From Candidatus Fermentithermobacillaceae bacterium (GTDB lineage: Bacteria > Bacillota > Sulfobacillia > Fermentithermobacillales > Fermentithermobacillaceae): a DNA stretch of 49,266 nt. The translations under genes and the position numbers were made by a program. This document shows positions 16,680 to 24,217 of this stretch, one piece after another (the first letter of the stretch is position 1; the number at the start of each line of letters is the position of its first letter). The stretch is taken from contig JAAZEL010000053.1 of assembly GCA_012512325.1 (NCBI GenBank), forward strand, positions 1-49,266. The letters are read 5' to 3'. Below the pieces are notes generated by a model that was not told the origin of the DNA, did not search any database, and saw nothing but the letters and a program-made list of their open reading frames with translations.

Positions 16680-17428
16680 GAATTGCCGCCTGAGGAAAGC
16701 ACCCTTATCGCCTCCTCAACGGTGTCAACACCGTACACTTCCATGTCCCCGGCAAAGGGCAAAGCCTCTTGGAGGTTCTGCCTGGGAACCAGGAATATCT
16801 CGATGCCCTCTTCTCTGCACGCTATGGTTTTTTGAGCCACTCCCCCTACGGGCAGCACCCTGCCCTCAGAATCCAGAATACCCGTGCCGGCAATCTTCCG
16901 TCCCATCACCATATCCTGGTCCATTCTGGTTACGATTTCAAGGGCAAACACCAGCCCCGCAGACGGGCCCGCCACCTGTCCGGGCCTTATGGTTGCCTTC
17001 ACAGGAAACGGCCCCTGGGCAGGTACATTCATTCCGTGTATGGTCAACGCAACGTAGGCGGCAGTCACTTGGCTCTCGTGCATCAGATCGCGGTTGGCCT
17101 CCAGGTATTCTTCAACGCTTCTTCCGCCGAGCACCTGACGTTTGGACCAAAGGGCCAGGTCACGGTCTAGGGCGGCCCTGAAACACTGCAGGATGGTGGC
17201 CTCCTTTGCCACAACCGAAACCATGTAAAACGAAGCGTCTTGAGAGGGGTACCCTTCGATCTCCACGACCTCGGACAGGTGGATCACCGGGCCGGGGGAA
17301 ACCACAAGATAGCCTGAAGGAACATGGTTCAAGGTCCAAACCAGGGCCACCAAAGCGGCGGCAAGGCCTATTCTTTTCCACCTGGCCTTGTTTTGTCTGA
17401 CCAAATCCGAATACCCCTCCCTCTTCAT
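16676..17428 (-). CDS. SepM/YlbL-type membrane S16 protease lacking the PDZ domain
   Basis: The 250-aa protein has an N-terminal membrane anchor (IGLAAALVALVWTL), the family block 'SPGPVIHLSEVVEI', and a C-terminal Lon-like (S16) proteolytic domain. The catalytic serine is in 'GPSAGLVFALEI' and the lysine in 'GGVAQKTIACREEGIE'. SepM/YlbL proteins are normally about 340 aa with a PDZ domain between these parts; here the segment runs straight from 'AYVALTIHGM' to the protease, so PDZ appears missing. ATG at 17428 has only a weak ribosome binding site. Only 38 bp separate it from the divergent ylbJ. Confidence 0.85.
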   Translation of the reverse strand: MKREGYSDLVRQNKARWKRIGLAAALVALVWTLNHVPSGYLVVSPGPVIHLSEVVEIEGYPSQDASFYMVSVVAKEATILQCFRAALDRDLALWSKRQVLGGRSVEEYLEANRDLMHESQVTAAYVALTIHGMNVPAQGPFPVKATIRPGQVAGPSAGLVFALEIVTRMDQDMVMGRKIAGTGILDSEGRVLPVGGVAQKTIACREEGIEIFLVPRQNLQEALPFAGDMEVYGVDTVEEAIRVLSSGGNS

Positions 17429-17466
17429 CCATATAGATTGATGGTGGGCAAAGGAGGCTTCCCAAT

Positions 17467-18753
17467 ATGGATTACTTCGCCATCATCCTTGCCGTTGTTT
17501 TCATTGCATATGTCAGCTTGTGGAGGCCGCGGAAAGACGCGCTCTTGTCTGCCTTTCTCGCCCTCCTGGTGGTAATACTTGCCGCTTCAATGATACTCTT
17601 TCCTGAACCTTCTTTCAAAGCGGCGGAAAGGGGTTTGACCGTATGGTGGAACATAGTCTTGCCTGCGCTCCTACCTTTTTTCATTGCCGCCGAGCTGCTC
17701 ATGGGGATGGGAGTAGTCCACTTGGTAGGGGTATTGATGGAACCCCTGATGAGGCCCTTGTTCAATGTGCCGGGTGCCGGAGCTTTCGTCTTGGCTATGG
17801 GGATAGCCTCCGGGTATCCCCTTGGGGCAGCCTTGTCAGCCAGGCTCAAAGATGACAAGCTCGCAACTAAGACCGAGGCTGAAAGGCTAATGTGCTTTTG
17901 CAATACGTCTGATCCCCTGTTCATGACGGGCGCCGTCGCGGTGGGGATGTTCAGGCGCGCCGACCTGGCGGGGGTAATAATAGCGGCTCACTACCTGTCC
18001 GGGCTCACCATTGGGATTTGCATGAGGTTCTGGCGGAGGGAAGAACACAGGAAGCAGCTTAAGGCCGAGACCCAGATGCATAAACAGCTTGACCCGCCTC
18101 TGACACGTGCATTCCGGGCCATGCGGCAAGCCCAACGAGAAGCTAACAAGAGTCTGGGCGAACTTCTGGGAGAGTCGGTCAAGCGATCAGTTGACACTCT
18201 GCTGATAGTCCTAGGCTTCATGGTGCTGTTTTCGGTGATCTTCGAAATCCTCACCCTTGCCGGAGCCACCGATTACATCTCCCGGATGATCTCGAAAGCG
18301 GTACCTGAATCCTTGTTGCCAAGAAGCCTGCATCAGTCTGTGGTGAGCGGGCTTTTCGAGATAACCATAGGTACCTCCCTGGCCAGTCAGGCTGATGCCC
18401 CACTCATAGCAAGGGTGGCTGTATGCAGCGGGATTATCGCATGGAGCGGATTGTCGGTTCACGCCCAGGTAGCCGCAGTGATACAACCGTCAGGCCTGTC
18501 CATCCGGCCGTATTCCATTACCAGATTTGGCCAGGCAGTGCTGGCCGCAATCTATACCGTCCTCATAATGAGAATCGACGGGCCCAGGTGGGCACTCCCG
18601 GCTTTCCAACCGGTACTTGCCGAAACGAGCTGGTTCCACAGCCTTGGCGCCTCAACCAAAGCATGCATTTGCTGGATCTTGTTGATGGGCGCGGCAGCTT
18701 TGGTCCTTGCCGCAGGAGACAGGCTCAAACGGGCCTGGAACAACCGCCGTTGA
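17467..18753 (+). CDS. ylbJ: Sporulation integral membrane protein YlbJ
   Basis: YlbJ is a polytopic membrane protein needed for proper spore cortex formation in Bacillus. The 428-aa sequence has multiple hydrophobic helices, the nucleoside-transporter-like Gate segments 'GIASGYPLGAALSARLKDD', 'CNTSDPLFMTGAVAVGMF' and 'GLFEITIGTSLASQ'. ATG at 17467 has AAAGGAGG upstream. It stands alone on the plus strand, 38 bp from a divergent protease. A CATATAGAT in the spacer loosely resembles a sigma-E -10 element, but the -35 match is poor. Its stop is five bases from the convergent neighbour. Confidence 0.93.
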   Translation: MDYFAIILAVVFIAYVSLWRPRKDALLSAFLALLVVILAASMILFPEPSFKAAERGLTVWWNIVLPALLPFFIAAELLMGMGVVHLVGVLMEPLMRPLFNVPGAGAFVLAMGIASGYPLGAALSARLKDDKLATKTEAERLMCFCNTSDPLFMTGAVAVGMFRRADLAGVIIAAHYLSGLTIGICMRFWRREEHRKQLKAETQMHKQLDPPLTRAFRAMRQAQREANKSLGELLGESVKRSVDTLLIVLGFMVLFSVIFEILTLAGATDYISRMISKAVPESLLPRSLHQSVVSGLFEITIGTSLASQADAPLIARVAVCSGIIAWSGLSVHAQVAAVIQPSGLSIRPYSITRFGQAVLAAIYTVLIMRIDGPRWALPAFQPVLAETSWFHSLGASTKACICWILLMGAAALVLAAGDRLKRAWNNRR

Positions 18754-18758
18754 CCCTG

Positions 18759-19349
18759 TTAATCCCTGCCGTGATTCCACAGAAACCTGCGGGGCTGGGC
18801 AGGTTCATCGTCGTCCTCGGAGTCCTCCCATTCGTCTGTCAAATGTGCCTCATCCCGGGGTCCGGGATTATCGAACTCCTGCTCCAAGTCGTCCTTTTCC
18901 TGGGGTTTATGGACACCAAGTTCACTTCTGTTGCTTCTTACCCTTTCCAGCAGTTCGACAAGGAAATCTTCCACGCTTTTCATGAGTTCGTCAGCATATT
19001 CCCTGGCACCCAGGTGTATTTCCCCGGCCACGGCCTTGGCTTGTTCTATCAGCTGTTCCGCCTGAACCCTGGCTTCCTTGGTGATCACATGTTCAGATGC
19101 CCGGGCTGCTATCTGGCTCTGGGCATCCCTGATTATTTCCTGGGCTTCCTTTCTGGCTTCCTGGAGTATCTGCTCTCTCTCTTTCAACACCCAGTTAGCG
19201 CGCTCAAATTCCTGAGGAATTGCAGCTTGAAGTGCGTCGATGAGGTCAAACACCTCGTCTTCGTCCACTACAATCTTCCCGACCAAAGGCAGGCGAGAGC
19301 ATTCTTGCAGGTATGTATCAAGCCGTTCAAGCAGGTTCAGCACTTCCAT
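18759..19349 (-). CDS. Coiled-coil protein of unknown function next to coaD
   Basis: The 196-aa protein has a central helical region 'REQILQEARKEAQEIIRDAQSQIAARA' and 'EARVQAEQLIEQAKAVAGEI' that resembles ATP synthase b-subunit or DivIVA-type coiled coils, followed by a very acidic tail ('DEWEDSEDDDEP'). Such proteins are common beside coaD in clostridial genomes, often labelled ATPase-like without evidence. No catalytic motif is visible. ATG at 19349 follows a G-rich stretch. It lies 35 bp after coaD and is probably cotranscribed. Confidence 0.8.
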   Translation of the reverse strand: MEVLNLLERLDTYLQECSRLPLVGKIVVDEDEVFDLIDALQAAIPQEFERANWVLKEREQILQEARKEAQEIIRDAQSQIAARASEHVITKEARVQAEQLIEQAKAVAGEIHLGAREYADELMKSVEDFLVELLERVRSNRSELGVHKPQEKDDLEQEFDNPGPRDEAHLTDEWEDSEDDDEPAQPRRFLWNHGRD

Positions 19350-19383
19350 TGTCAGAGCCCCCCAATCTTGAGATAATCCAAGC

Positions 19384-19869
19384 CTATCTCGGTTTCTTGA
19401 ACTTGCTCAGGAGTTTCCGTTCAACGCTTGGAGGAACCAGATCCTTGACACAACCGCCATAGGCCGCCACCTCTTTCACCAAGCTTGAACTCAAGTAAAG
19501 ATACTCAGACGATGTCATCATGAATAAGGTCTCTATCTCAGGGGCCAGTTTCTTGTTCATCAGAGCCATCTTGAACTCATAATCGAAGTCGGAAACTGCC
19601 CTCAATCCTTTAACCAGTACTTTGATCCCGTGTCGTCTGGCAAAATTTACAAGCAGGCCCTGGGAAGATATTACTTCAACATTGGGCAGGTCCTTGCACT
19701 CTTCCCTGATCATCTCTACCCGTTCTTCCATGGTGAACAAGGGTTGTTTGGACGGGTTTTCAAATACGGCTACATACAGTTTGTCGAAGCAACGGGAACT
19801 GCGTTTAATGATGTCCATATGGCCGTTGGTTAAGGGATCGAAACTTCCGGGATAAGCTGCAATCAACAA
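19384..19869 (-). CDS. coaD: Phosphopantetheine adenylyltransferase
   Basis: CoaD transfers AMP from ATP to 4'-phosphopantetheine in coenzyme A synthesis. The 161-aa protein has the nucleotidyltransferase motif '[12 protein letters not shown]', '[14 protein letters not shown]' and '[16 protein letters not shown]'. The track begins 13 codons upstream; TTG at 19869 is preferred because AGGGGG lies eight bases upstream and the family N-terminus is then correct. rsmD, which often precedes coaD, is not present. Confidence 0.95.
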   Translation of the reverse strand: MLIAAYPGSFDPLTNGHMDIIKRSSRCFDKLYVAVFENPSKQPLFTMEERVEMIREECKDLPNVEVISSQGLLVNFARRHGIKVLVKGLRAVSDFDYEFKMALMNKKLAPEIETLFMMTSSEYLYLSSSLVKEVAAYGGCVKDLVPPSVERKLLSKFKKPR

Positions 19870-19935
19870 TAAACCAACCCCCTGTCTTTGTGCAATATCA
19901 TACGCCAAATTTCGCCTTCAGTGTATAATTCGGAA

Positions 19936-20054
19936 AGATTTCGCCCATAGTACCTAAGGAGAGTCAGGGCGCAGTCGTGAGATTGCCCCTTACAGGCTCT
20001 TCCTCCGGTTTCTCCTCTCCCAATGCCGCTTCCGGAAAGAAGCGGCATTTTTTT
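19936..20054 (+). ncRNA. Candidate small RNA ending at a strong terminator
   Basis: A plus-strand TATAAT at 19924-19929 and a very strong plus-strand terminator at 20022-20054 bracket about 120 bases with no plausible plus-strand ORF. Both flanking genes are on the minus strand, so the terminator serves neither. Within it CGCCC and GGGCG can pair across 20 bases. No good -35 is seen and I recognise no RNA family. Confidence 0.35.
20022..20054 (+). terminator. Strong rho-independent terminator on the plus strand
   Basis: An 11-bp perfect stem (AATGCCGCTTC/GAAGCGGCATT) with loop CGGAAA runs directly into seven T residues. On the minus strand the T run is absent. No plus-strand gene lies immediately upstream. 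Confidence 0.8.
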
Positions 20055-20068
20055 CGCGATACCCCGGG

Positions 20069-20509
20069 CTATGCCGGCTCCTTGAGCAACAGGTAAGCTC
20101 CTATGATGAAAATCACCACTCCCACTGCCTTGGTTATGTCTATATCGGCCTTTCGCCCTGTAACGCCCAGACAATCAAGGGCCAGGGCCGTGAGGATCTG
20201 CACCGTAAGTATCGCAGTGGTGGCCGAAGCGGCGCCTACCTTTGCGATACTGGCAAGCACTCCCCATACGATGATAACACTTAAGGGACCCCCAAGGAAC
20301 CCAAACCATGGCGCCGAACCGATGTTTCTGATATTCCCGCCTGCCAACCCCAGCATCAATATGACCCCAAGTAGCGCCGTAGCTATTACGTGAACCACGA
20401 AAGTAGCCTCGATTTCCCCTATCTTCTCGCCGAGTATCGAGTTGAGCACGCCCTGAACCGCCATGGAGCCTCCTGCAAGCCCGGCTATAACCAAAGGCCA
20501 GATGCTCAA
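20069..20509 (-). CDS. YdcZ/DUF606-type DMT-superfamily membrane protein
   Basis: The 146-aa protein has about five hydrophobic helices with the family blocks 'GGSMAVQGVLNSILGEKIG' and 'APWFGFLGGPLSVIIVWGV'. These half-size transporters belong to the drug/metabolite transporter superfamily and probably act as dimers; the substrate is unknown. The start is TTG at 20509, behind GGGGGTGGCGG. It is divergent from gpr with 106 bp between. The terminator just past its 3' end points the other way. Confidence 0.85.
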   Translation of the reverse strand: MSIWPLVIAGLAGGSMAVQGVLNSILGEKIGEIEATFVVHVIATALLGVILMLGLAGGNIRNIGSAPWFGFLGGPLSVIIVWGVLASIAKVGAASATTAILTVQILTALALDCLGVTGRKADIDITKAVGVVIFIIGAYLLLKEPA

Positions 20510-20615
20510 ACCGCCACCCCCAACCGGAACTGAACCCGTACATAAGCGCGCTTATCCTTTGGGTAGTATAGCACTCGGAACAGTAAATCAAACCTAGCAG
20601 AGACAGGTGATGACG

Positions 20616-21551
20616 ATGCGTTGGCTGAATTGGGATAGGACTGACTTGGCAGTTGAACGCGCAGCCGTGGTAAGGGAACGGACGGGGGAGCTTCCCGGAT
20701 TGGAAAGCTCCCAGGAACACATAAACGGGATACAAATCACCAGGGTGCAGGTATCCACCCCATACGCCGCAAGCCAGGTAGGTAAACCTCCCGGCCGTTA
20801 TTTTACCCTGGAATGCCCCGAGCTCAAGTACAGAAACAGGACTCTTCTCAAAACCGTGGCTCAGATCGTAGCTGAAGAGCTGACGGTGTTGGCGGCGTTG
20901 CCAAGACAAAACGACATACTCGTAGTGGGGTTGGGTAACTGGCAGGCAACCCCCGACGCCCTTGGGCCGAGAGTGGTCTCCCAACTCATGGTGACCCGGC
21001 ACATAAGAGATTACATCTCACAGGACTTGGGCGGACGCTTGTATCCTGTGGCCGCGATTTCCCCCGGCGTATTGGGGATAACAGGAATGGAAACCGTAGA
21101 CATCGTAAGGGGCATCGTAGATCGGATCAAGCCCGAGTTAGTGATAACCGTGGACGCCCTTGCAGCCAGGTCCCCTGCGCGGCTGTTTTCAACAATCCAA
21201 ATAGCGGACACAGGCATACAACCTGGTTCAGGGGTCGGCAACAAACGGCCCGGCCTTAATCGCGAGAGCTTGGGCGTACCCGTTGTCGCCCTTGGGGTGC
21301 CCACGGTGGTATCAGGCGCTTCAATAGCCGTTGACGTGCTTGAAGACTATTTTTCCAGCTTCAATCCCCATGCCAGGCCCACGCTGGATTCCGTGCACGA
21401 CTTTTTGTCCCAGCACCTGCTGGACTTGCTTGTGACCCACAAAGACATTGACATGCAAATTATGGAAATATCCAAGTTGCTTGCGGGTGCCATTAACAAG
21501 GCAACCCAGCCGGCCATCACGGAAGAAGAGATGCTGGATTATTTGCAATGA
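20616..21551 (+). CDS. gpr: Germination protease GPR
   Basis: GPR (peptidase family A25) degrades small acid-soluble spore proteins early in germination. The 311-aa protein begins 'RTDLAVERA', the region of the autocleavage site, and contains 'VVGLGNWQATPDALGPRVV', 'AISPGVLGITGMET', 'VDALAARSP' and 'GSGVGNKRPGLN', all conserved. Three starts are close (GTG 20607, ATG 20610, ATG 20616); the last has AGGTG six bases upstream. It is convergent with ssp, which encodes a likely substrate. Confidence 0.95.
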   Translation: MRWLNWDRTDLAVERAAVVRERTGELPGLESSQEHINGIQITRVQVSTPYAASQVGKPPGRYFTLECPELKYRNRTLLKTVAQIVAEELTVLAALPRQNDILVVGLGNWQATPDALGPRVVSQLMVTRHIRDYISQDLGGRLYPVAAISPGVLGITGMETVDIVRGIVDRIKPELVITVDALAARSPARLFSTIQIADTGIQPGSGVGNKRPGLNRESLGVPVVALGVPTVVSGASIAVDVLEDYFSSFNPHARPTLDSVHDFLSQHLLDLLVTHKDIDMQIMEISKLLAGAINKATQPAITEEEMLDYLQ

Positions 21552-21563
21552 CAGGCAAGCTGA

Positions 21564-21589
21564 AGGGGCGGCCCTGCCCGGCCGCCCCT
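21564..21589. terminator. GC-rich hairpin between convergent gpr and ssp
   Basis: A 10-bp perfect stem (AGGGGCGGCC/GGCCGCCCCT) with a 6-base loop lies between the two convergent stops. Neither side has a T run, so it may end transcripts only weakly or protect 3' ends in both directions. Confidence 0.45.
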
Positions 21590-21604
21590 GATGTTCAATT
21601 GTGC

Positions 21605-21859
21605 TTACTGAAGCCTCTGTTGCTGTTGCTGCTGAACACCTGTCGGGAACCTTCCCTGAGCCAGGTTGTGCTGTGCAAACTCAATCATCCGCCTTACCAT
21701 GTGGCCGCCGACCGCCCCACAAGTCCTGGATGGGATATCTCCCCAGTAATCGCCAGGAGGTTGTATACCCAGTTCGTTGGCTACTTCGTTCCTAAAGGCA
21801 TCCAACGCGGGCCGGGCTTGGGGTACCACTGCGATGTTTCTGCGTTGTCCTTGACCCAT
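21605..21859 (-). CDS. ssp: Alpha/beta-type small acid-soluble spore protein
   Basis: These proteins coat and protect spore DNA. The 84-aa product has both family signatures: the GPR-cleavage region 'RNEVANELGIQ' and 'GGHMVRRMIEFAQ'. The middle reads 'DYWGDIPSRTCGAVGG'. A glutamine-rich tail (VQQQQQQRLQ) follows. ATG at 21859 has AAGGAGGTGATCAGC upstream, an excellent ribosome binding site. A sigma-G-type promoter lies just upstream, consistent with forespore expression. Confidence 0.95.
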   Translation of the reverse strand: MGQGQRRNIAVVPQARPALDAFRNEVANELGIQPPGDYWGDIPSRTCGAVGGHMVRRMIEFAQHNLAQGRFPTGVQQQQQQRLQ

Positions 21860-21886
21860 TCAGCTGATCACCTCCTTTTCACGAGT

Positions 21887-21915
21887 TATTATGTTCACCG
21901 AAAACTGTTGTATGC
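21887..21915 (-). promoter_or_regulatory. Sigma-G-type promoter of the ssp gene
   Basis: On the minus strand GCATA (-35) and CATAATA (-10) are exactly 17 bp apart, matching the forespore sigma-G consensus (GHATR and CATNHTA). The -10 ends about 28 bases before the ATG, leaving room for the AAGGAGGTG site. The match and context agree. Confidence 0.75.
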
Positions 21916-22150
21916 TGGTATGTTATGGCGCGGCAGCTTAAGTAAACCTGTGGTATTGGATGAGATATGGGCTCTGCCTGGGGATATACAAATATGTCAT
22001 GAGGTTACATAAGTTTTCAAAAATTGAAATTCATTTTTTCCAAACTAGGGTGTCCTCATCCGGCAGTGCACTGATTCCGGAGGGCGCAGATTGGGCGAAA
22101 CCGGCCGTGAAACGACGGCCCTATTCCAGGGAGGGCGCGGATACACCTGA

Positions 22151-24217
22151 TTATCTGGACCGGGCGTGCATGAGCAAGTTGCCGAACCTCGCGTTAACCT
22201 TGGACAAGAGGGACGACAGTTCGAAGGGCGGTTGTACCCCTCCTTCAAGTGAGTCAACCAGATTCTTGGCTTCCTGCCTTGCTGCGTACAAGATATCTTC
22301 AGAGACGCCCAGGTCTTGGATGTTGATTTCGCCCGCGCCATGCTGCTTCAGTCCGAAGAATTGACCCGGCCCCCGCTGGCGCAGATCCAGTTCGGCGACG
22401 GAAAAGCCGTCGTGGAGGGTCTCAAGCGCCTTGAGCCTTTCAGCGGACTCGCCTTCTGCTTCGCGGGAAGAAATCATGAAGCAGTACGATTGCCGGTCAC
22501 CACGCCCCGCGCGGCCCCTTAGCTGATGTAACGTTGCCAACCCGAAGGATTCGGCGCCTTCAACCACCATACAGGTGGCATTTTTCACATCCACGCCCAC
22601 TTCTATCACCGTGGTTGCTACAAGCACCTGGATCTTACCGTCTACGAAGCCCTGCATGGTCTCGGCAAGCTTGTCCCTGGGCATATCCCCGTGGGCCAGT
22701 CCGATGGAGAATCCTCGTAAGTATCCGGTTCTGAGTTCATCGAAGACTTCCTGGGCAGACCTGCGCCCGGACTTGCCTTCCCGTATCAGGGGACACACCA
22801 CATAAGCCTGACGGCCCGCGGCCAGTTCCTTCCTAACCCTTTCATAGGCCAAGTGCCTTGACCCCTCTTCAAGTACCCGGGTACGCACGGGCTTCCTACC
22901 CTGGGGCAGCTCATCTATCACTGACAAGTCCAGGTCCCCGAACAGGGTTATGGCCAAAGACCTTGGGATCGGGGTAGCACTCATAACAAGCATGTGGGGA
23001 GCGTCGCTGTCGTACGAAAGACGCAGGCGCTGCCTTACGCCGAACCTGTGTTGTTCGTCGGTTACCACCAGGCCCAGCTTTGCCCACCTGACATCAGGTT
23101 CCAGCATGGCATGGGTCCCAACCAGGATATCAATGGAACCCCCAGCCAGTTCCTGGAGGGTCAACCGCTTCTCCCGTGTGCCTTGGCTACCCGACAAGAA
23201 CCCTACACGGGCCATACCACGGGTGAACTCCTCTACGGTCTGGAAGTGCTGCCTTGCCAGCACTTCAGTCGGGACAAGCAGTGCCCCTTGATAGCCGTTG
23301 GCCACTGCGGCCAGGAGAGACCATACGGCCGCCACCGTCTTTCCGCTTCCAACATCCCCTTGAAGCAGTCGATTCATGGTTCTGCCGGAAGCCAAGTCAT
23401 TCCGGATTTCGTCTATGGTGCGCACTTGGGCATCTGTGAGCCGGAAAGGCAAGCTTCGGACAAACGCTTCAGGCAGGTCAAATCTTGAGTAAGGCTTTGT
23501 AGGTTTCGCCTCTTGGTTTTGGCGTTTCATGAGGAGCAGTGCAAGCTGCAGAAACAACACTTCCCTGAAGGCCAGAGTCTTCCTCGCCTTTTCCCATATC
23601 TCGGCGCTGGGCGGGCAGTGGATGTTCACATATGCTTGCCTCTGACTCAACAAACCTTGCCTGCGGACAAGCTCGCCGGGTATGCACTCGTCAATGAGAT
23701 GGGCATAGATGCTCAAGGCCTGGCGGACGATCCTGGAAATAGTGGCCGAACTGAGCCCGGCTGTAGTGTGGTAGATTGGGACGATCAAGTCGCCTGAAGA
23801 CAGCTCACCGGTTGCTTCCCAGCGTGGGTGGGCCATTTCCCAGCTGTTGCGCCTCCACTCAACCTTCCCGGAAGCCACTATCTGCTGCCCGCGGTAGAAC
23901 TGCTTAGAAAGGTAGGTCATGTTGTACCATACCAGATAGCAAGTCCCGGTACCGTCGGAAACACCCACGCGCAAAGCGCGCCCGCGCATACTTGGAATGA
24001 CGGCAACGGAAAATACCCTGCCCGCCACAGTCACCTTTTCTTCGGGTTCAAGATGCCGTAGCTTGCGAATGCGGGAAAAATCGTCGATCCTGAAGGGGAA
24101 CAAGTCAAGCAGGTCCTGTACAGTCCTAACCCCCAGGGCGGCAAACATCTTTGCCCTTCTGGGGCCTACGCCTTTCAGGTATCGCACATCATCTTGCAGG
24201 GACAGACCGTGTGACAT
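22151..24217 (-). CDS. recG: ATP-dependent DNA helicase RecG
   Basis: RecG remodels stalled forks and Holliday junctions. The 688-aa protein has an N-terminal wedge/OB domain, Walker A 'GDVGSGKT' (about 287-294), 'DEQH' (387-390), 'SATPIPR', and motif VI in 'QLRGRAGRGDRQSYC'. All helicase motifs look intact, in contrast to PriA in this window. The start ATG at 24217 overlaps the fakA stop as TAATG. Downstream (22,050-22,150) is non-coding with a short GGCCGT/ACGGCC hairpin. Confidence 0.97.
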   Translation of the reverse strand: MSHGLSLQDDVRYLKGVGPRRAKMFAALGVRTVQDLLDLFPFRIDDFSRIRKLRHLEPEEKVTVAGRVFSVAVIPSMRGRALRVGVSDGTGTCYLVWYNMTYLSKQFYRGQQIVASGKVEWRRNSWEMAHPRWEATGELSSGDLIVPIYHTTAGLSSATISRIVRQALSIYAHLIDECIPGELVRRQGLLSQRQAYVNIHCPPSAEIWEKARKTLAFREVLFLQLALLLMKRQNQEAKPTKPYSRFDLPEAFVRSLPFRLTDAQVRTIDEIRNDLASGRTMNRLLQGDVGSGKTVAAVWSLLAAVANGYQGALLVPTEVLARQHFQTVEEFTRGMARVGFLSGSQGTREKRLTLQELAGGSIDILVGTHAMLEPDVRWAKLGLVVTDEQHRFGVRQRLRLSYDSDAPHMLVMSATPIPRSLAITLFGDLDLSVIDELPQGRKPVRTRVLEEGSRHLAYERVRKELAAGRQAYVVCPLIREGKSGRRSAQEVFDELRTGYLRGFSIGLAHGDMPRDKLAETMQGFVDGKIQVLVATTVIEVGVDVKNATCMVVEGAESFGLATLHQLRGRAGRGDRQSYCFMISSREAEGESAERLKALETLHDGFSVAELDLRQRGPGQFFGLKQHGAGEINIQDLGVSEDILYAARQEAKNLVDSLEGGVQPPFELSSLLSKVNARFGNLLMHARSR

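Noticed and set aside
20022-20054. SRP RNA because of a GGAA-like loop
   Set aside because: The conserved asymmetric loops of the SRP helix are absent; it is a simple terminator hairpin.
19863-20174. 103-codon minus-strand frame upstream of coaD
   Set aside because: Parts look protein-like but it overlaps the YdcZ gene 3' end and the terminator hairpin, and has no ribosome binding site of note.
20175-21002. 275-codon minus-strand frame across the YdcZ gene and gpr
   Set aside because: Out of frame with YdcZ and antisense to gpr; no domain seen.
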